64,000 nt of DNA from assembly GCF_004208635.1 (NCBI RefSeq), contig NZ_CP035806.1, positions 1,736,001-1,800,000 on the forward strand, in the 5' to 3' direction. The notes beneath the pieces were generated by a model. It was not told where the DNA came from. It was given only the letters and a program-made list of their open reading frames with translations, and did no database searches. The position numbers and the translations under genes are program-made. Origin of the DNA: Leucobacter triazinivorans (GTDB lineage Bacteria; Actinomycetota; Actinomycetes; Actinomycetales; Microbacteriaceae). Of this stretch, positions 9,086 through 19,600 are shown piece by piece (the first letter of the stretch is position 1; every line of letters starts with the position of its first letter).

Positions 9086-9118
9086 GGCGGTCGACCACCG
9101 CCCCGATGCGAGCATCGG
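9086..9118 (+). promoter_or_regulatory. Two back-to-back hairpins in the kynU leader
   Basis: GGCGGT-5 nt-ACCGCC (9086-9102) is followed directly by a 7-bp-stem hairpin CCGATGC-GA-GCATCGG (9103-9118), 55-87 nt upstream of the kynureninase ATG. If transcribed they would form adjacent stems in the 5' leader. Whether they regulate is unknown. Confidence 0.4.
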
Positions 9119-9172
9119 AACGCCGTCTCAGACCGATCGTGCCGACCGTACCGACAGGAGAACATCCCCATC

Positions 9173-10432
9173 ATGACCCCCCTCCTCACGAGAGAAGACT
9201 GCCTCTCCGCTGACGAGCGCGATCCCCTCGCCATGTACCGCAACCGCTTCGACCTCCCCGAGGGGATCATCTATCTCGACGGCAACTCCCTCGGCGTGCT
9301 GCCGAGAGACGCCGCGGCACGAGCGAACCGTGTGATCCATCAGGAGTGGGGAACCGACCTCATCGGCAGCTGGAACACACACCGCTGGTTCGAGATGCCG
9401 GTGCGCATCGGCGAGAAGATCTCCGAGCTCATCGGCGGCACGGGAGGCGCGTGCGTCGCAACCGACACGACCTCGCTCAACATCTTCAAGACACTCGGTG
9501 CCGCTCTCGACATCCAGAGCCAAGACCATCCTCGGCGCCGGGTCGTCGTCGCCGAACGCGAGAGCTTTCCGACAGACCTCTACATGGCCGAAGGAATGAT
9601 CCGCACGCTCGACAGCGGGTATGAATTGCGCCTCATCGATGACGCGCTCACTCTGGACGACGCGCTCGACGATGATGTCGCCGTCGTGCTGCTCACCCAG
9701 GTGAACTATCGCACCGGGCGCCTCTGGGATATGGCGGCCACGACGTCCAAGATCCAAGCCGCGGGCGCCCTCGTGATCTGGGATCTGTGCCACTCCATCG
9801 GCGCCGTGCCCATCGCGCTCGGCTCCGCCAACGTCGACTTCGCGGTCGGCTGCACCTACAAGTACCTCAACGGGGGACCCGGGTCGCCCGCATTCGTGTG
9901 GGTTGCAGATCGACATGTGAACCGGGCTCGGCAACCGCTCTCCGGCTGGTGGGGTCATCAGAAGCCGTTCGAGATGACCGTTCGCTACGAGCCCAGCACC
10001 GGCATTCGCCGCTACCTCACCGGCACGCAGCCGATGATCTCGCTCGCGACGATGGAGGTCGGAGTCGACATCGCGCTCGAGGTGGATCAGACAGCCCTGC
10101 GCACCAAGTCGCTCGAGCTCACGTCGCTGTTCATCAGCCTCGTCGAAGAGCGGATTCCGCACCACCCCCTCACGCTCATCACCCCGCGCCAGGACGACGA
10201 GCGTGGCAGCCACGTCTCGCTCCGACATCCGGAGGGCTTCGCCGTGATGAAAGCGCTCATCGCGAACGGCGTCATCGGCGACTACCGCGAACCCGAGGTT
10301 CTCCGCTTCGGCATCACGCCCCTCTACCTCGGCTACACCGACGTCTGGGACGCGGTCGAAGCACTTCGGCGTGTACTCGACGAGGAACTCTGGCGCGCGC
10401 CCGAGTTTCAGATTCGAGGCGCGGTCACCTAG
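9173..10432 (+). CDS. kynU: Kynureninase
   Basis: A 419-residue fold-type I PLP enzyme that cleaves L-kynurenine to anthranilate and alanine. Family signatures are YLDGNSLGVLPRDA, WGTDLIGSW, TDTTSLNIFKTLGAA, NYRTGRLWDM, IWDLCHSIGAVP (PLP-binding Asp204), CTYKYLNGGPGSPAF (Schiff-base Lys230) and GWWGHQKPFEM. The start at 9173 is set by AGGAG 10 nt upstream; an in-frame GTG at 9065 lacks such a site. It is transcribed away from the Lrp gene. No tryptophan dioxygenase or kynurenine formamidase is visible in the window, so kynurenine may arrive from outside or from genes elsewhere. Confidence 0.95.
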   Translation: MTPLLTREDCLSADERDPLAMYRNRFDLPEGIIYLDGNSLGVLPRDAAARANRVIHQEWGTDLIGSWNTHRWFEMPVRIGEKISELIGGTGGACVATDTTSLNIFKTLGAALDIQSQDHPRRRVVVAERESFPTDLYMAEGMIRTLDSGYELRLIDDALTLDDALDDDVAVVLLTQVNYRTGRLWDMAATTSKIQAAGALVIWDLCHSIGAVPIALGSANVDFAVGCTYKYLNGGPGSPAFVWVADRHVNRARQPLSGWWGHQKPFEMTVRYEPSTGIRRYLTGTQPMISLATMEVGVDIALEVDQTALRTKSLELTSLFISLVEERIPHHPLTLITPRQDDERGSHVSLRHPEGFAVMKALIANGVIGDYREPEVLRFGITPLYLGYTDVWDAVEALRRVLDEELWRAPEFQIRGAVT

Positions 10433-10437
10433 GGCGT

Positions 10438-10555
10438 GTGGATCCTGCGATCCGCTGCGCGGCCGCAGGACGACCGGGGACGGCACCCGGCCCCGGGATG
10501 ACCGGGGACGGCACCCGGCCGCAGGATGACCGGGGACGGCACCCGGCCCCGGTCT
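10438..10555. repeat. REP-like unit followed by a 28-bp tandem repeat
   Basis: The stretch between the ends of kynU and the surface-protein gene starts with GTGGATCCTGCGATCC, a member of the dispersed element also found near 23.0, 55.6 and 62.8 kb. Three copies of a 28-bp unit follow; ACCGGGGACGGCACCCGGCC recurs at 10473, 10501 and 10529. Nothing else is recognisable between the two convergent genes. Confidence 0.8.
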
Positions 10556-10642
10556 GACGGTGGGAGGCCCACGACCGTGACGCGCCACGAGCGCGGAGCC
10601 GGATCGGGACTCGATCCGACACCGCGCTCGGCGCCTCGGCCG

Positions 10643-13600
10643 CTAGCGCTGCCCAGCCCTGCGGCGGCGCTCCAGGAGCAGCGCTCCGGCGCCGGCGAGC
10701 ACCAGCAGCAGCGCCGCCAGGGCCGCGAAGGCCGCGAGGTCCGCGCCCGTGATCGCGAGCGGGTCGGCGGCAGCCACCGGCACCACCGCGCTGTCCTCGG
10801 TCTGCGAGTCGTCCGTCAGCTCGGAGGGCGTGTCGATCGACACGACGTTCGTCACCGACGGGTAGGCCGCCTGACCGACATCGACCACGAGCGTGAGCTC
10901 GACGCGCTCCCCGACCTGCAGACCGTCCGGCAGCGTCCAGGTCACCGTGTCCCCCGACACCGAGACGTGCTCGTCGGGCGAGGATCGGAACGAGAGGCCG
11001 TCCGGGAGGGAGTCGGTCACCGTGATCGGCCCGGGATCCGCGGTGGGGCCGAGATTCTCGACCGTGATCCGGTAGGTGCCGGTGCCGCCGACCTGGAACT
11101 CGCCCACAGCGGTCTTCTCGGTGACCAGCGTCACCATCGGAGGCACGGCCACCTCGTCCTCGGAGGTGTTGTTCGACGGATCGCCGTCCGGCTCTGCGCC
11201 CCGCACCTCGGCGACGTTCACCACCGAAGGGTAGGCGCTCTCGAGCACCCTCGTCAGCACGGTGAGCGCCGGAGCCGAGTCGCCGACGGCGAGCTCCTCG
11301 CCCGCGTCGCTGCGCGACGCGACCACGGTCGACGTCCCATCGGCCTCGGCGGTCACGGAGACGATCGTCCACCCGTCCGCCTCGTCGCCTGCTGCGCTCA
11401 GCACCTCGAGTCCGGCCGGCACCCGGTCGGTCACCGTGATCCCGCTCGCCACCGAGGGGCCGTTGTTGGAGACCAGCAGGCTGAACGGCAGCTCGTCGCC
11501 GATGCGCACCCGCTCGGCCTCGTGGCTCTTCACGATGGCGAGATCCGCTGCGCGGGTCACCGTGAGCGGAGCCTCGTCGGTGTCGTTGGCGGGGTTGGGG
11601 TCGGGAGTGCCCGAGGTCACCGTCGCCGTGTTGACGAGCGCCGGAACGTCCGGATCCGCCGTGGGCTGCAGACCCGGGTCGAGTCGCACGTCGAACAGGA
11701 TCGCGGGAGTCGCCTGCCCGGCCGCGAGGCCGGTGCCGTCCGGCAGCAGCGTGAACGTCACGCGCTGCGGATCGACCGGGTCGACGGCAGCCGCCCAGTT
11801 CGCCGACGCGCCGCCGGCGAGCCCGGCGAAGCTGATGCCGTCGGGCAGGGTGTCCGCCACGGTGATCGGCGCGATGGCGTCGCTCGGACCGAAGTTCTCC
11901 ACGTCGATCCGGTAGCGGGCCTGCTCGCCGGCAACCGCCGTGCCGACCTCGGTGGTGTCGTCCGCCGGGTCGACGGCCGTCTTCACGAGGCCGAGATCGG
12001 CTTCGGTGGTCACCAGGATCTCCGCCGTGTCCTCGTCGCGCTGGGGCCCATCCGTGTCGACCCACGTCAGCTCGGCCGTGTTGACGAGCGGGCTGCTGCC
12101 CGAGTCCATCGTCGGGACATTCGAGGCGATGAGCGCCACGACCGACAGGGTCGTCGCATTCGCCGCTCCCACCGGGTGCAGGCCATCATTCGCCGTGAAG
12201 TCGCAGGATCCGCTCGTGGCGCCCTCGGACACCGTGTCGCAGGTCCAGCCGGCGCCCGAGATGGAGACCAGCGTGAGCCCGGCGGGCAGCACGTCCTCGA
12301 CGGATGCCGCGACGGCGGAGGGCCCGTCGTTCGTCACCGTGAGCGTGTAGGCCACCTCGGTTCCCGCGACCCACGGTGCGGGCTCGACGTCCTTGACGAT
12401 CGTCATCTCGGCGTGGGTCTCGACCTCGGTCGAGTCGTCGCGGTAATCGTTGTCCGGGTTCGGATCCTCGGGCGCGTCGACCGTCGCACGGTTCACGAGG
12501 TCCAGCTGCGCCGGCACTTTCGCGTCGATCGCCGTGGTCAGCGTGATCTCGATCGTCGCATCCCGCGCCAGCGTTGCGCCTGTCGCGACGGGCGTCCACG
12601 TCAGCAGCTGACCGGCCTCGGTGATCACCGGGTCCATGGCGACGGGGGTGGAGCCCGCGACGCTGACCATCGCCGACCCCGCCACATAGCTGAAGCCGTC
12701 GGGCAGGCTGTCGGTGATGACGATGGGACCGTCCGAGACGCTCGGGCCGTGGTTCGTCGCGACGATCGTGTAGTCGAGCGTCGAACCGGCCTCCGCGTTG
12801 CCGGTGTGGGACTTCGTGACGGAGAGATCGGCGACGCGCGACGAGCCGGTGCGGTCGTCGTCTCGCGGATCGTTCGTCGCGTTCTCGGCCGACGCCTCGA
12901 CCCAGTTCACGATCTCCGTGTCGGGGTCCATGGTCGAGTCGGTGTCGAAGGTGACGACGAAGGCGCGCGCCGCGGTCTCGCCGACCTGCTGCGTACCCGT
13001 GAGCGCGAACGTCTCCCAGCTCGCGTTCGTCGTGCCCGCCGCGTTGGTGCCGCCCTGCGGGAGCACACGGGTCCAGGTTCCCGCGACGTCGGTGAGGCTC
13101 GAGAAGGTCAGCCCTGCGGGCACCTCGTCCACCACCGTCACCGCGCGGGCATCGGCGGGCCCCTGGTTCACCACGCGCACGAGGTAGCTGATCTCGTCGC
13201 CCCACTGCGCCGCCTCGGTCGCGGCGACCCAGGCGCTTGCGGCCGCGTCCCAGACCACCCGCGTCTTGGCGATGCCGAGGGTGGTGGCATCGCCCGGGGT
13301 CACGGGCACCGTGCTCGTGTTGTTCGGGGTTTCGGGGTCGGGCGTGACGCCCGGTTCGATGACCGCCGTGTTGCTGATCTCCCCGCCGGTCCACGACGCG
13401 TCGATCGTGCCGCTGAGGGTGATCACCGGTGCGGCGCCCACGGGCATGGCGGATCCCGTGTAGGTCCACGTGATCGTGTCGCCCGCGTTCCACGAGCCGC
13501 CGGCCGGCGTATCGGCCGTCCAGGTGCCCGTTCCGTCGGCGAACGTCACGCCGCTCACGCCGCTCGGGATCGTGTCGCTGATCGTGATCGGCGTATCGCC

Positions 13601-16600
13601 CGTGCTCACCGAGACCGACGGCCCGATGTTGCTCGGGGCGATCTGCCAGGTGATCCCGGCGCCCGCGGTGGGCGACGCGGTGCTCACGGTCTTCTCCACG
13701 GCCAGATCGGCCGCCGCGCCGGTCGTGATGTCGTCGGAGCTCTCGTTGTTGTCCGGGTCGTCGTCGTGCGTGCGGCCCGGGTGCACCTCCGCGGTGTTCA
13801 CGAGCTCACCGGCGGCCGTGATCGGCGCCTGATCCGCGGCGACGCTCACCTGCACCTCGATGACCGGGAACGAGGCCCCGTCCGCCAGCTGCTCGGCGGT
13901 GTCGGTGCGCGCGCAGTCGAAGGCGGTCGCGCCGGTGTCGGCATCGCGGACCGGCACCGAACAGGTCCAGCCGGCGCCGCTCACGTCGGTCACCACGACG
14001 CCCGCGGGCAGCGGACCGGTCGTGTCGCTCACCGTGATCGATCCGTCGGCCGTATCCGGCCCGTTGTTCGACACGGTGATCTCCCAGGCGCTCGCCTCGG
14101 TGCCGGCGAGGATCGGATCGGCTGCGCCGGTCTTCTCGATCGTCAGATCCGCGGATCCGAGGAAGGCGTCCGCCGTGTCGGGGTCCGCCGTGAAGCTCGG
14201 CTCGGAGGCGTTGCCCGTGGCCCCGGTGGTGTCGGTGGTCGACGCGCTCAGGGTGTTGGTGTGCGGCACCGTGAGCCCGGCGCCGGCATCCGTCACCGCG
14301 TCTGCGCCCGGCGTCGCCGTGAAGGTGATCACGATCGTGCGCTGCTGGTCGGTGGCGCCCGACGCAGCACCCGGCAGGATCGGCGTCGCGGGGGCGATCG
14401 ATCCCAGGCTCCAGGCGAGCGAGGTCTTGCCGTCGTCGGCGCCCTGCACCGGAGCCGCGAGCGGCACCGCCGCAGCGCCTCCGACGCTGATCATCGCCGA
14501 GCCGTCGTCGTAGCTCCAGTTCTTCGGTAGCACGTCGGCGACATCGATGGTCTGGGCCGCGCCCTGACCGGCGTTCACCAGCGTGAGGGTCCAGCCGAAG
14601 CTCTCGCCCACGTGGGCGAGGTCGCCGTCGGAGACGGTCTTGTCGAGCGTCACCTGGGGGAACAGGGGTCGCGCCTCGGCGGTATCGCGCACCGGGGGCT
14701 GGCCGTTCTGGCCCGGCGTGTACTCGCGCCCGCTGCCCTCGTCCGCGAAGGACTCGAAGCGCGTCACGTCGGCCGTGTTGGTCAGCGCGGTGCCGAGCCC
14801 GTTGCCGTTCGCCTGCAGCTGCGCCGAATCGGCGAACTCTGCCGAGTAGGTGAGCAGGATCTCCGTGTCGGTTCCCGCCCCGCCCTGGTGGTCGAGCGGG
14901 CCGGCCAGCGACCAGGTGATCGTGCCGCCGCCGGTCGCGCCGGCTCCCGTCAGCACGCCCCCGTCGGAGATGCTGTCGGCATCCACCACGATGCCGTCCG
15001 GCACCTCGTCGGTGACGGTGATGTGGTGCGCGGGCGTCCCGCCCGTATTGGTCACCGTCAGCGTGTAGGGCAGGGTGGCGCCGGGGTCGCGGGTGACCGC
15101 GTCCTGGCCGTCGACCCGCTTCACGATCTCGAGCTGCGGGTTGAGCACCGTCACCCCGGCGGGATCGTCCAGCTGCTGGCGCGTGCTCTCATCCCCGTCC
15201 ACCGTGTTCCAGGAGAACACGGCGGTGTTGGGCAGCGAGTTCGTGCTGAACGGAACGCTGTTCGTGAGGTCCACCCGGTATCCGAGGCGCAGCGTGCGAT
15301 CCGCGTCGGCCGAGGCGATATCGCCGTCGTAGCGCCACTCGTGCACGTTGCCGTTGGCCGTGCGGTCCGTATAGTTCCACGAGCCCGTGAGCGCGGGAGT
15401 GCCCGCGACCACCTCGGGGCCGTCGATGGAGGCCTCGACCAGCGAGACGCCGGTGGGCAGATCATCCACGATCGTCGGATCGTAGTAGTTGACGTTGGCC
15501 CGCAGGGTCACATCGACCTGGTACTCGACCGTGTCGCCGATCGGCGCCGAGACCGAGGGGCCGAAGGCGCCCGCCGAATCGGCATCCGCCAGGCGCACGC
15601 CCTTGTCGATCGCGGCGGTGATCGCGCTGATCGTCGCATCGTCGGTCGACGTGCGATCGCCGCGTCGGCTCTCGGCGTCGGGCAGATCGCTCGGCAGCGT
15701 GAAACCGCTCACCGTGGCCGTGTTCGTGTAGCTCCGGCCGGCGCCCGTGGTCGGATCGATCGTCGCGGCGTAGCTGAGCGTCGCGGTGCCGGGGATCTCG
15801 GCGAGATCCGGGAAATGCTCGGAGCTCCAGGTGATGGTGCCGCCGGTGCCCGCGTTGAGGCTCGCCTCGGTGTCGACGTCGTTCTCGTCGAGGTACGTCG
15901 CGTCGATGAGCCCGACCTGCGTCGTGTCGACGATGAGGCCGCGCGGCACCGTGTCGACCACGGTGTTGTCGTAGCTCTTGACGCGGTCGTCCGGGTTGGT
16001 GATGCTCAGCGTGTAGGTGACGAGCTCGCCGGCCTCCACGTCGGTCTGCGGGTTCGCCGACTTGGCGATCGTCAGATTGGGCTCGCGGTACTGCACGTCG
16101 GCCGAGTCCTGCACGCGCGGGTTCTGCCCGCCCGAGAGCGTCTTCGAGTCGAAGTACGCGGTGTTTTGCAGCATCTTGTTGTTGGGGATGCTGGGGCGCG
16201 ACTCCGACGAGGTCGGGTTGCTCGCGTCGACGTCGTTGGTCCACACGACCACGCGCACCGTGAAGGTGGCGGGCTCGTCGGCGACGTCGTAGTAGCTCGG
16301 GAACACCAGCTTGCCGGTGTCGGTGCGGAAGCCGAACTCGGTGGCGTGCACCGCGGGATCCGCGCCGGTCGTGCTGGCGACGGTGATCCCCGCCGGCTGC
16401 TCGACGAGCGTCGCGGACTGCACCTGGTACGCCGCGGTGTTCGGCGTCATCGATCCGCTGTCCTGCCCCACGAAGTTGCCGAAGTCGGCGAGCACGCCCT
16501 CGCGCACGCTCGTGTGCGCCGGCACGGTGACCGAGTAGTCGAAGGTCGCGTACTCGCCCTGCACGATCGCGTTATCGGGATTGTTGGCATCGAGATCGTA

Positions 16601-19600
16601 CGCACCGCCGGGAGGATTCGGCGCGCGGTTCGGGCCGATCTCGGTCGCGACGAGCGTCTTCTCGATCTCGGCGCCGGGGAGGAAGACGTCGGAGGGGTCG
16701 GTGGCCTGCGCGGCGGTCACCCCGAACTCGCCGTCGGCGACCGGGCGGTCGGCGACCGGCGCCGAGCTGCCGCTGCCGCCGCCGTTCGGTGCGGTCGTCT
16801 GCCCGGCCTCGAGCGTCGGCACGATCGTCGATGAGCCGCCCGTGTTGTTGCTCACCTGGAACTCGACGATCGACGCCGTGTTCTCGAAGCTCTGCGAGAG
16901 CAGCGCGGCTGCGCCGCCGCCCCCGGTGCCGTCGGGCACGATCACGGTGTAGGCCAGCGTGAAGCCACGCTCCACGCCGGGCACCGCCGGGGCGCCGGCG
17001 TCGGCCTCGACGGGCGCGGTGGATCCCGGCACCTCTGCCTGCAGCTCCCACACGACGACGCTGCGGCCGCTGTAGGCGACGCTCACGTCGCCCGGATACC
17101 CGGCGTCTCCCGGGTTGTAGGCGCGGGCGACGACGGCAGCGGCGGCGCCGTCGGCGCCGTCCTCCCAGAGCTTCGCGTCGGCGGTGATCGCGGCGGTCCC
17201 GTCGTCGTAGCCGTCGAGATCCTCCGCGCGGATGCCCGCGGGCAGCGCGTCGTAGAGCACGTACGCGCTCGTCGTGCTGCTGGGCGCAGTGACGTCGAGG
17301 CGGAACTCCACGGCCTCGTTCTGCACGACCTCGCGGTGGTCGACGTTGCTGTTGACCGGGTTGCCGGCTGCCGGATCCCCGTCGATCGCGCGCACGCCCT
17401 TGATCAGCCGGGCGCCCGTGTCCAGCTGCACGGCGGCCTCGTCGCGCAGGAAGAAGATCTCTCCCTCGACGTTCTCCTGCTGGTACTTCGCCAGGTTGGC
17501 GCTGAGGTCGACCTCGCTGAACGCGGCCACGTCGACGACCTGCACCTTGACGAAGATGTCGATCGTGGTGTTCCTGGGGAAGAAGCGGTCGTCGGTGTCG
17601 CTGGGCACGCAGGCATCGCTGCCCAGCTCCCAGGTGAGCGAGTCGCCATCCGGATCGAATACGGGGTTCTGCACGAACTCGTCGAGCCACGCCGCGCCCG
17701 TCGGCGCGCACACGCCCAGGGCCGTCTCGGCGCTCGTCGAGTAGACGATGCTGTCGTAGCGCCCGCCGGTCGAGGCCGTGTCGAACGCGGTGCCCTCCGG
17801 CAGGAAGTCGGTGAGCTTCGGATTGCGCACGTCGGCGCCGAACGGCGGGGTCACGGTGATGCGCCACCACACCTCGTCGCCCGCCGCGAACGGCTCGCGA
17901 GCGGTCTCGGGCTCCCACGCGGCGTTCGGCACATCGGCCACTCCGCCGGCCGGAATCGCGGTGTCCCTCGGCAGCACGCTCTTCGCGAGGCGGCTCAGCG
18001 ACGCCTCGAGCGTCGCCGAGGAATCGTCGGAGGCGTGCCACTCGCCCGCGGCTGCCGCAGCGGGGACGCCGTTCGCGGGGTCGCCGCTCGAGGTCACGCC
18101 GTCGAGGGCGTCGATGGAATCGGTGGTCACCGCCAGCTCGACGGTGTTAGTGACGCGGTCGCCCGAGGTGGTGACGCCGGGCGCGTGCGCGTCCTCGGCG
18201 TAGAGCGCGTTCTGCGCGGCCGTGTAGACGACCTGGTGGCCCGCAGACCCGCCGTCGTGCCCCGATCCCGTGCCCGCCGCGATCGGGGCGATGCTCAGGT
18301 CGAGGTAGAAGTGACCGCTGGCGGGATCGAACGCGATCCCGGAGAGCGTCGCACCGGAGAGCTCCGCACCGCCGAGCCCGGACGGGTACGCGCAGTCGGT
18401 GCCGAGCTCGCCGAGCGCGGCCGTCCACTCGGCGGGCGTCATGTCGTCCTCGACGACCGCGCCACCCGGGCGCGGGTCGCCGATCAGCAGTCGGGGGTCG
18501 CCGATGCCGGGGGTCACGCCGTCGGCCGGAATCGCGGGGCAGATCCCGTCGCCGAGGTCGTCCGTGAGCCGGTTCGGTCGCACGTCCTCACTGCCGCCGT
18601 CGCCGAGCGACGCGGCCGTGTACTCGCTCGTGGCGATGTCGAGGGTGTAGGTGGCGAGCTGACCCTGCTCGAAAGTGCTGTCGTCGACCGACTTCAGCAC
18701 GCGCACGTCGACGGCGTCGACGGTGTGCTCGGCGGTGTCGGTGGAGACGGGATCGTGGCCGGGCGCGATCGGTCCGGCATAGGTGCCCGATACTCCTGCG
18801 ACGTTGCGCAGCGAGAGCGGCGCGCCGTTCTCGCCGGGCAGCTCCTCGCCGTGACGCGTCGAGGCGCCGCGGTTGTTGTCGAGGTTGGCCGTCTGCTGGC
18901 CGGTCGTATCGGCGGTGTAGCCGAAATCGAGCGTGTTCTCGAAGAGCGGCACGCCTGCACGGTAGCGGATCTCGAGGTACCCCGGCACTCCGGCGGCGTT
19001 CGCGTAGTCCTGCGCCAGCGGGTCCTGGATGTCGCGGCCGTCGCCGCCCGCGAGCAGGGCGCCGAGATCCCAGACGACCCTGGTGTAGACCTTGCCCGCC
19101 TCGAGACCGTAGCGGGCGACCTCGTCGCCCGTGGGGATCACGGTCTCGACCGAGCGCTCGACGGTGCCGGCGTTGACGCCCGCGCCCGCCGGCTCGGGCG
19201 TGCCCGCGAGCGACGGTGCGCCCGGATACTCCGCCGAGTCGGGTCGCGTGCCGTTGGCGGCCCCGGCGGTGTGGTCGACGCCGCCCATGCCGAGGTACTC
19301 CAGGCCCGCGGGGAGGAAGTCGACGACCTCGGTGTCGGCGATGTCGCCCTCCCCCGTGTGCCAGACCCGCAGCGTGTAGGTCGTGGTGTTGAGGTGCACG
19401 CCGCGCAGCAGCTCGCCCTCGGGGCTCGGCTCCTGCTTCTCGAGCCGCAGCGCCTGCACGGCGACGCCCAGCTCGTCGCCGCCGGGCGCCGAGGTGTGCC
19501 CCGCGTCGGCCCGGTTGCTGCTGCCCGGGAACCGCGGGAGGTAGCGCTCATTGTCGCTCGTGAACGCGGTCGCCCGCACATCGAAGGTGCTGCCGACGGG

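Noticed and set aside
10526..14530. 1334-codon plus-strand frame opposite the surface-protein gene (and another of 910 codons at 17336-20068)
   Set aside because: Arg/His/Gly-rich translation without domains. It is the antisense shadow of a high-GC gene whose own product has clear repeats, signal peptide and sorting motif.
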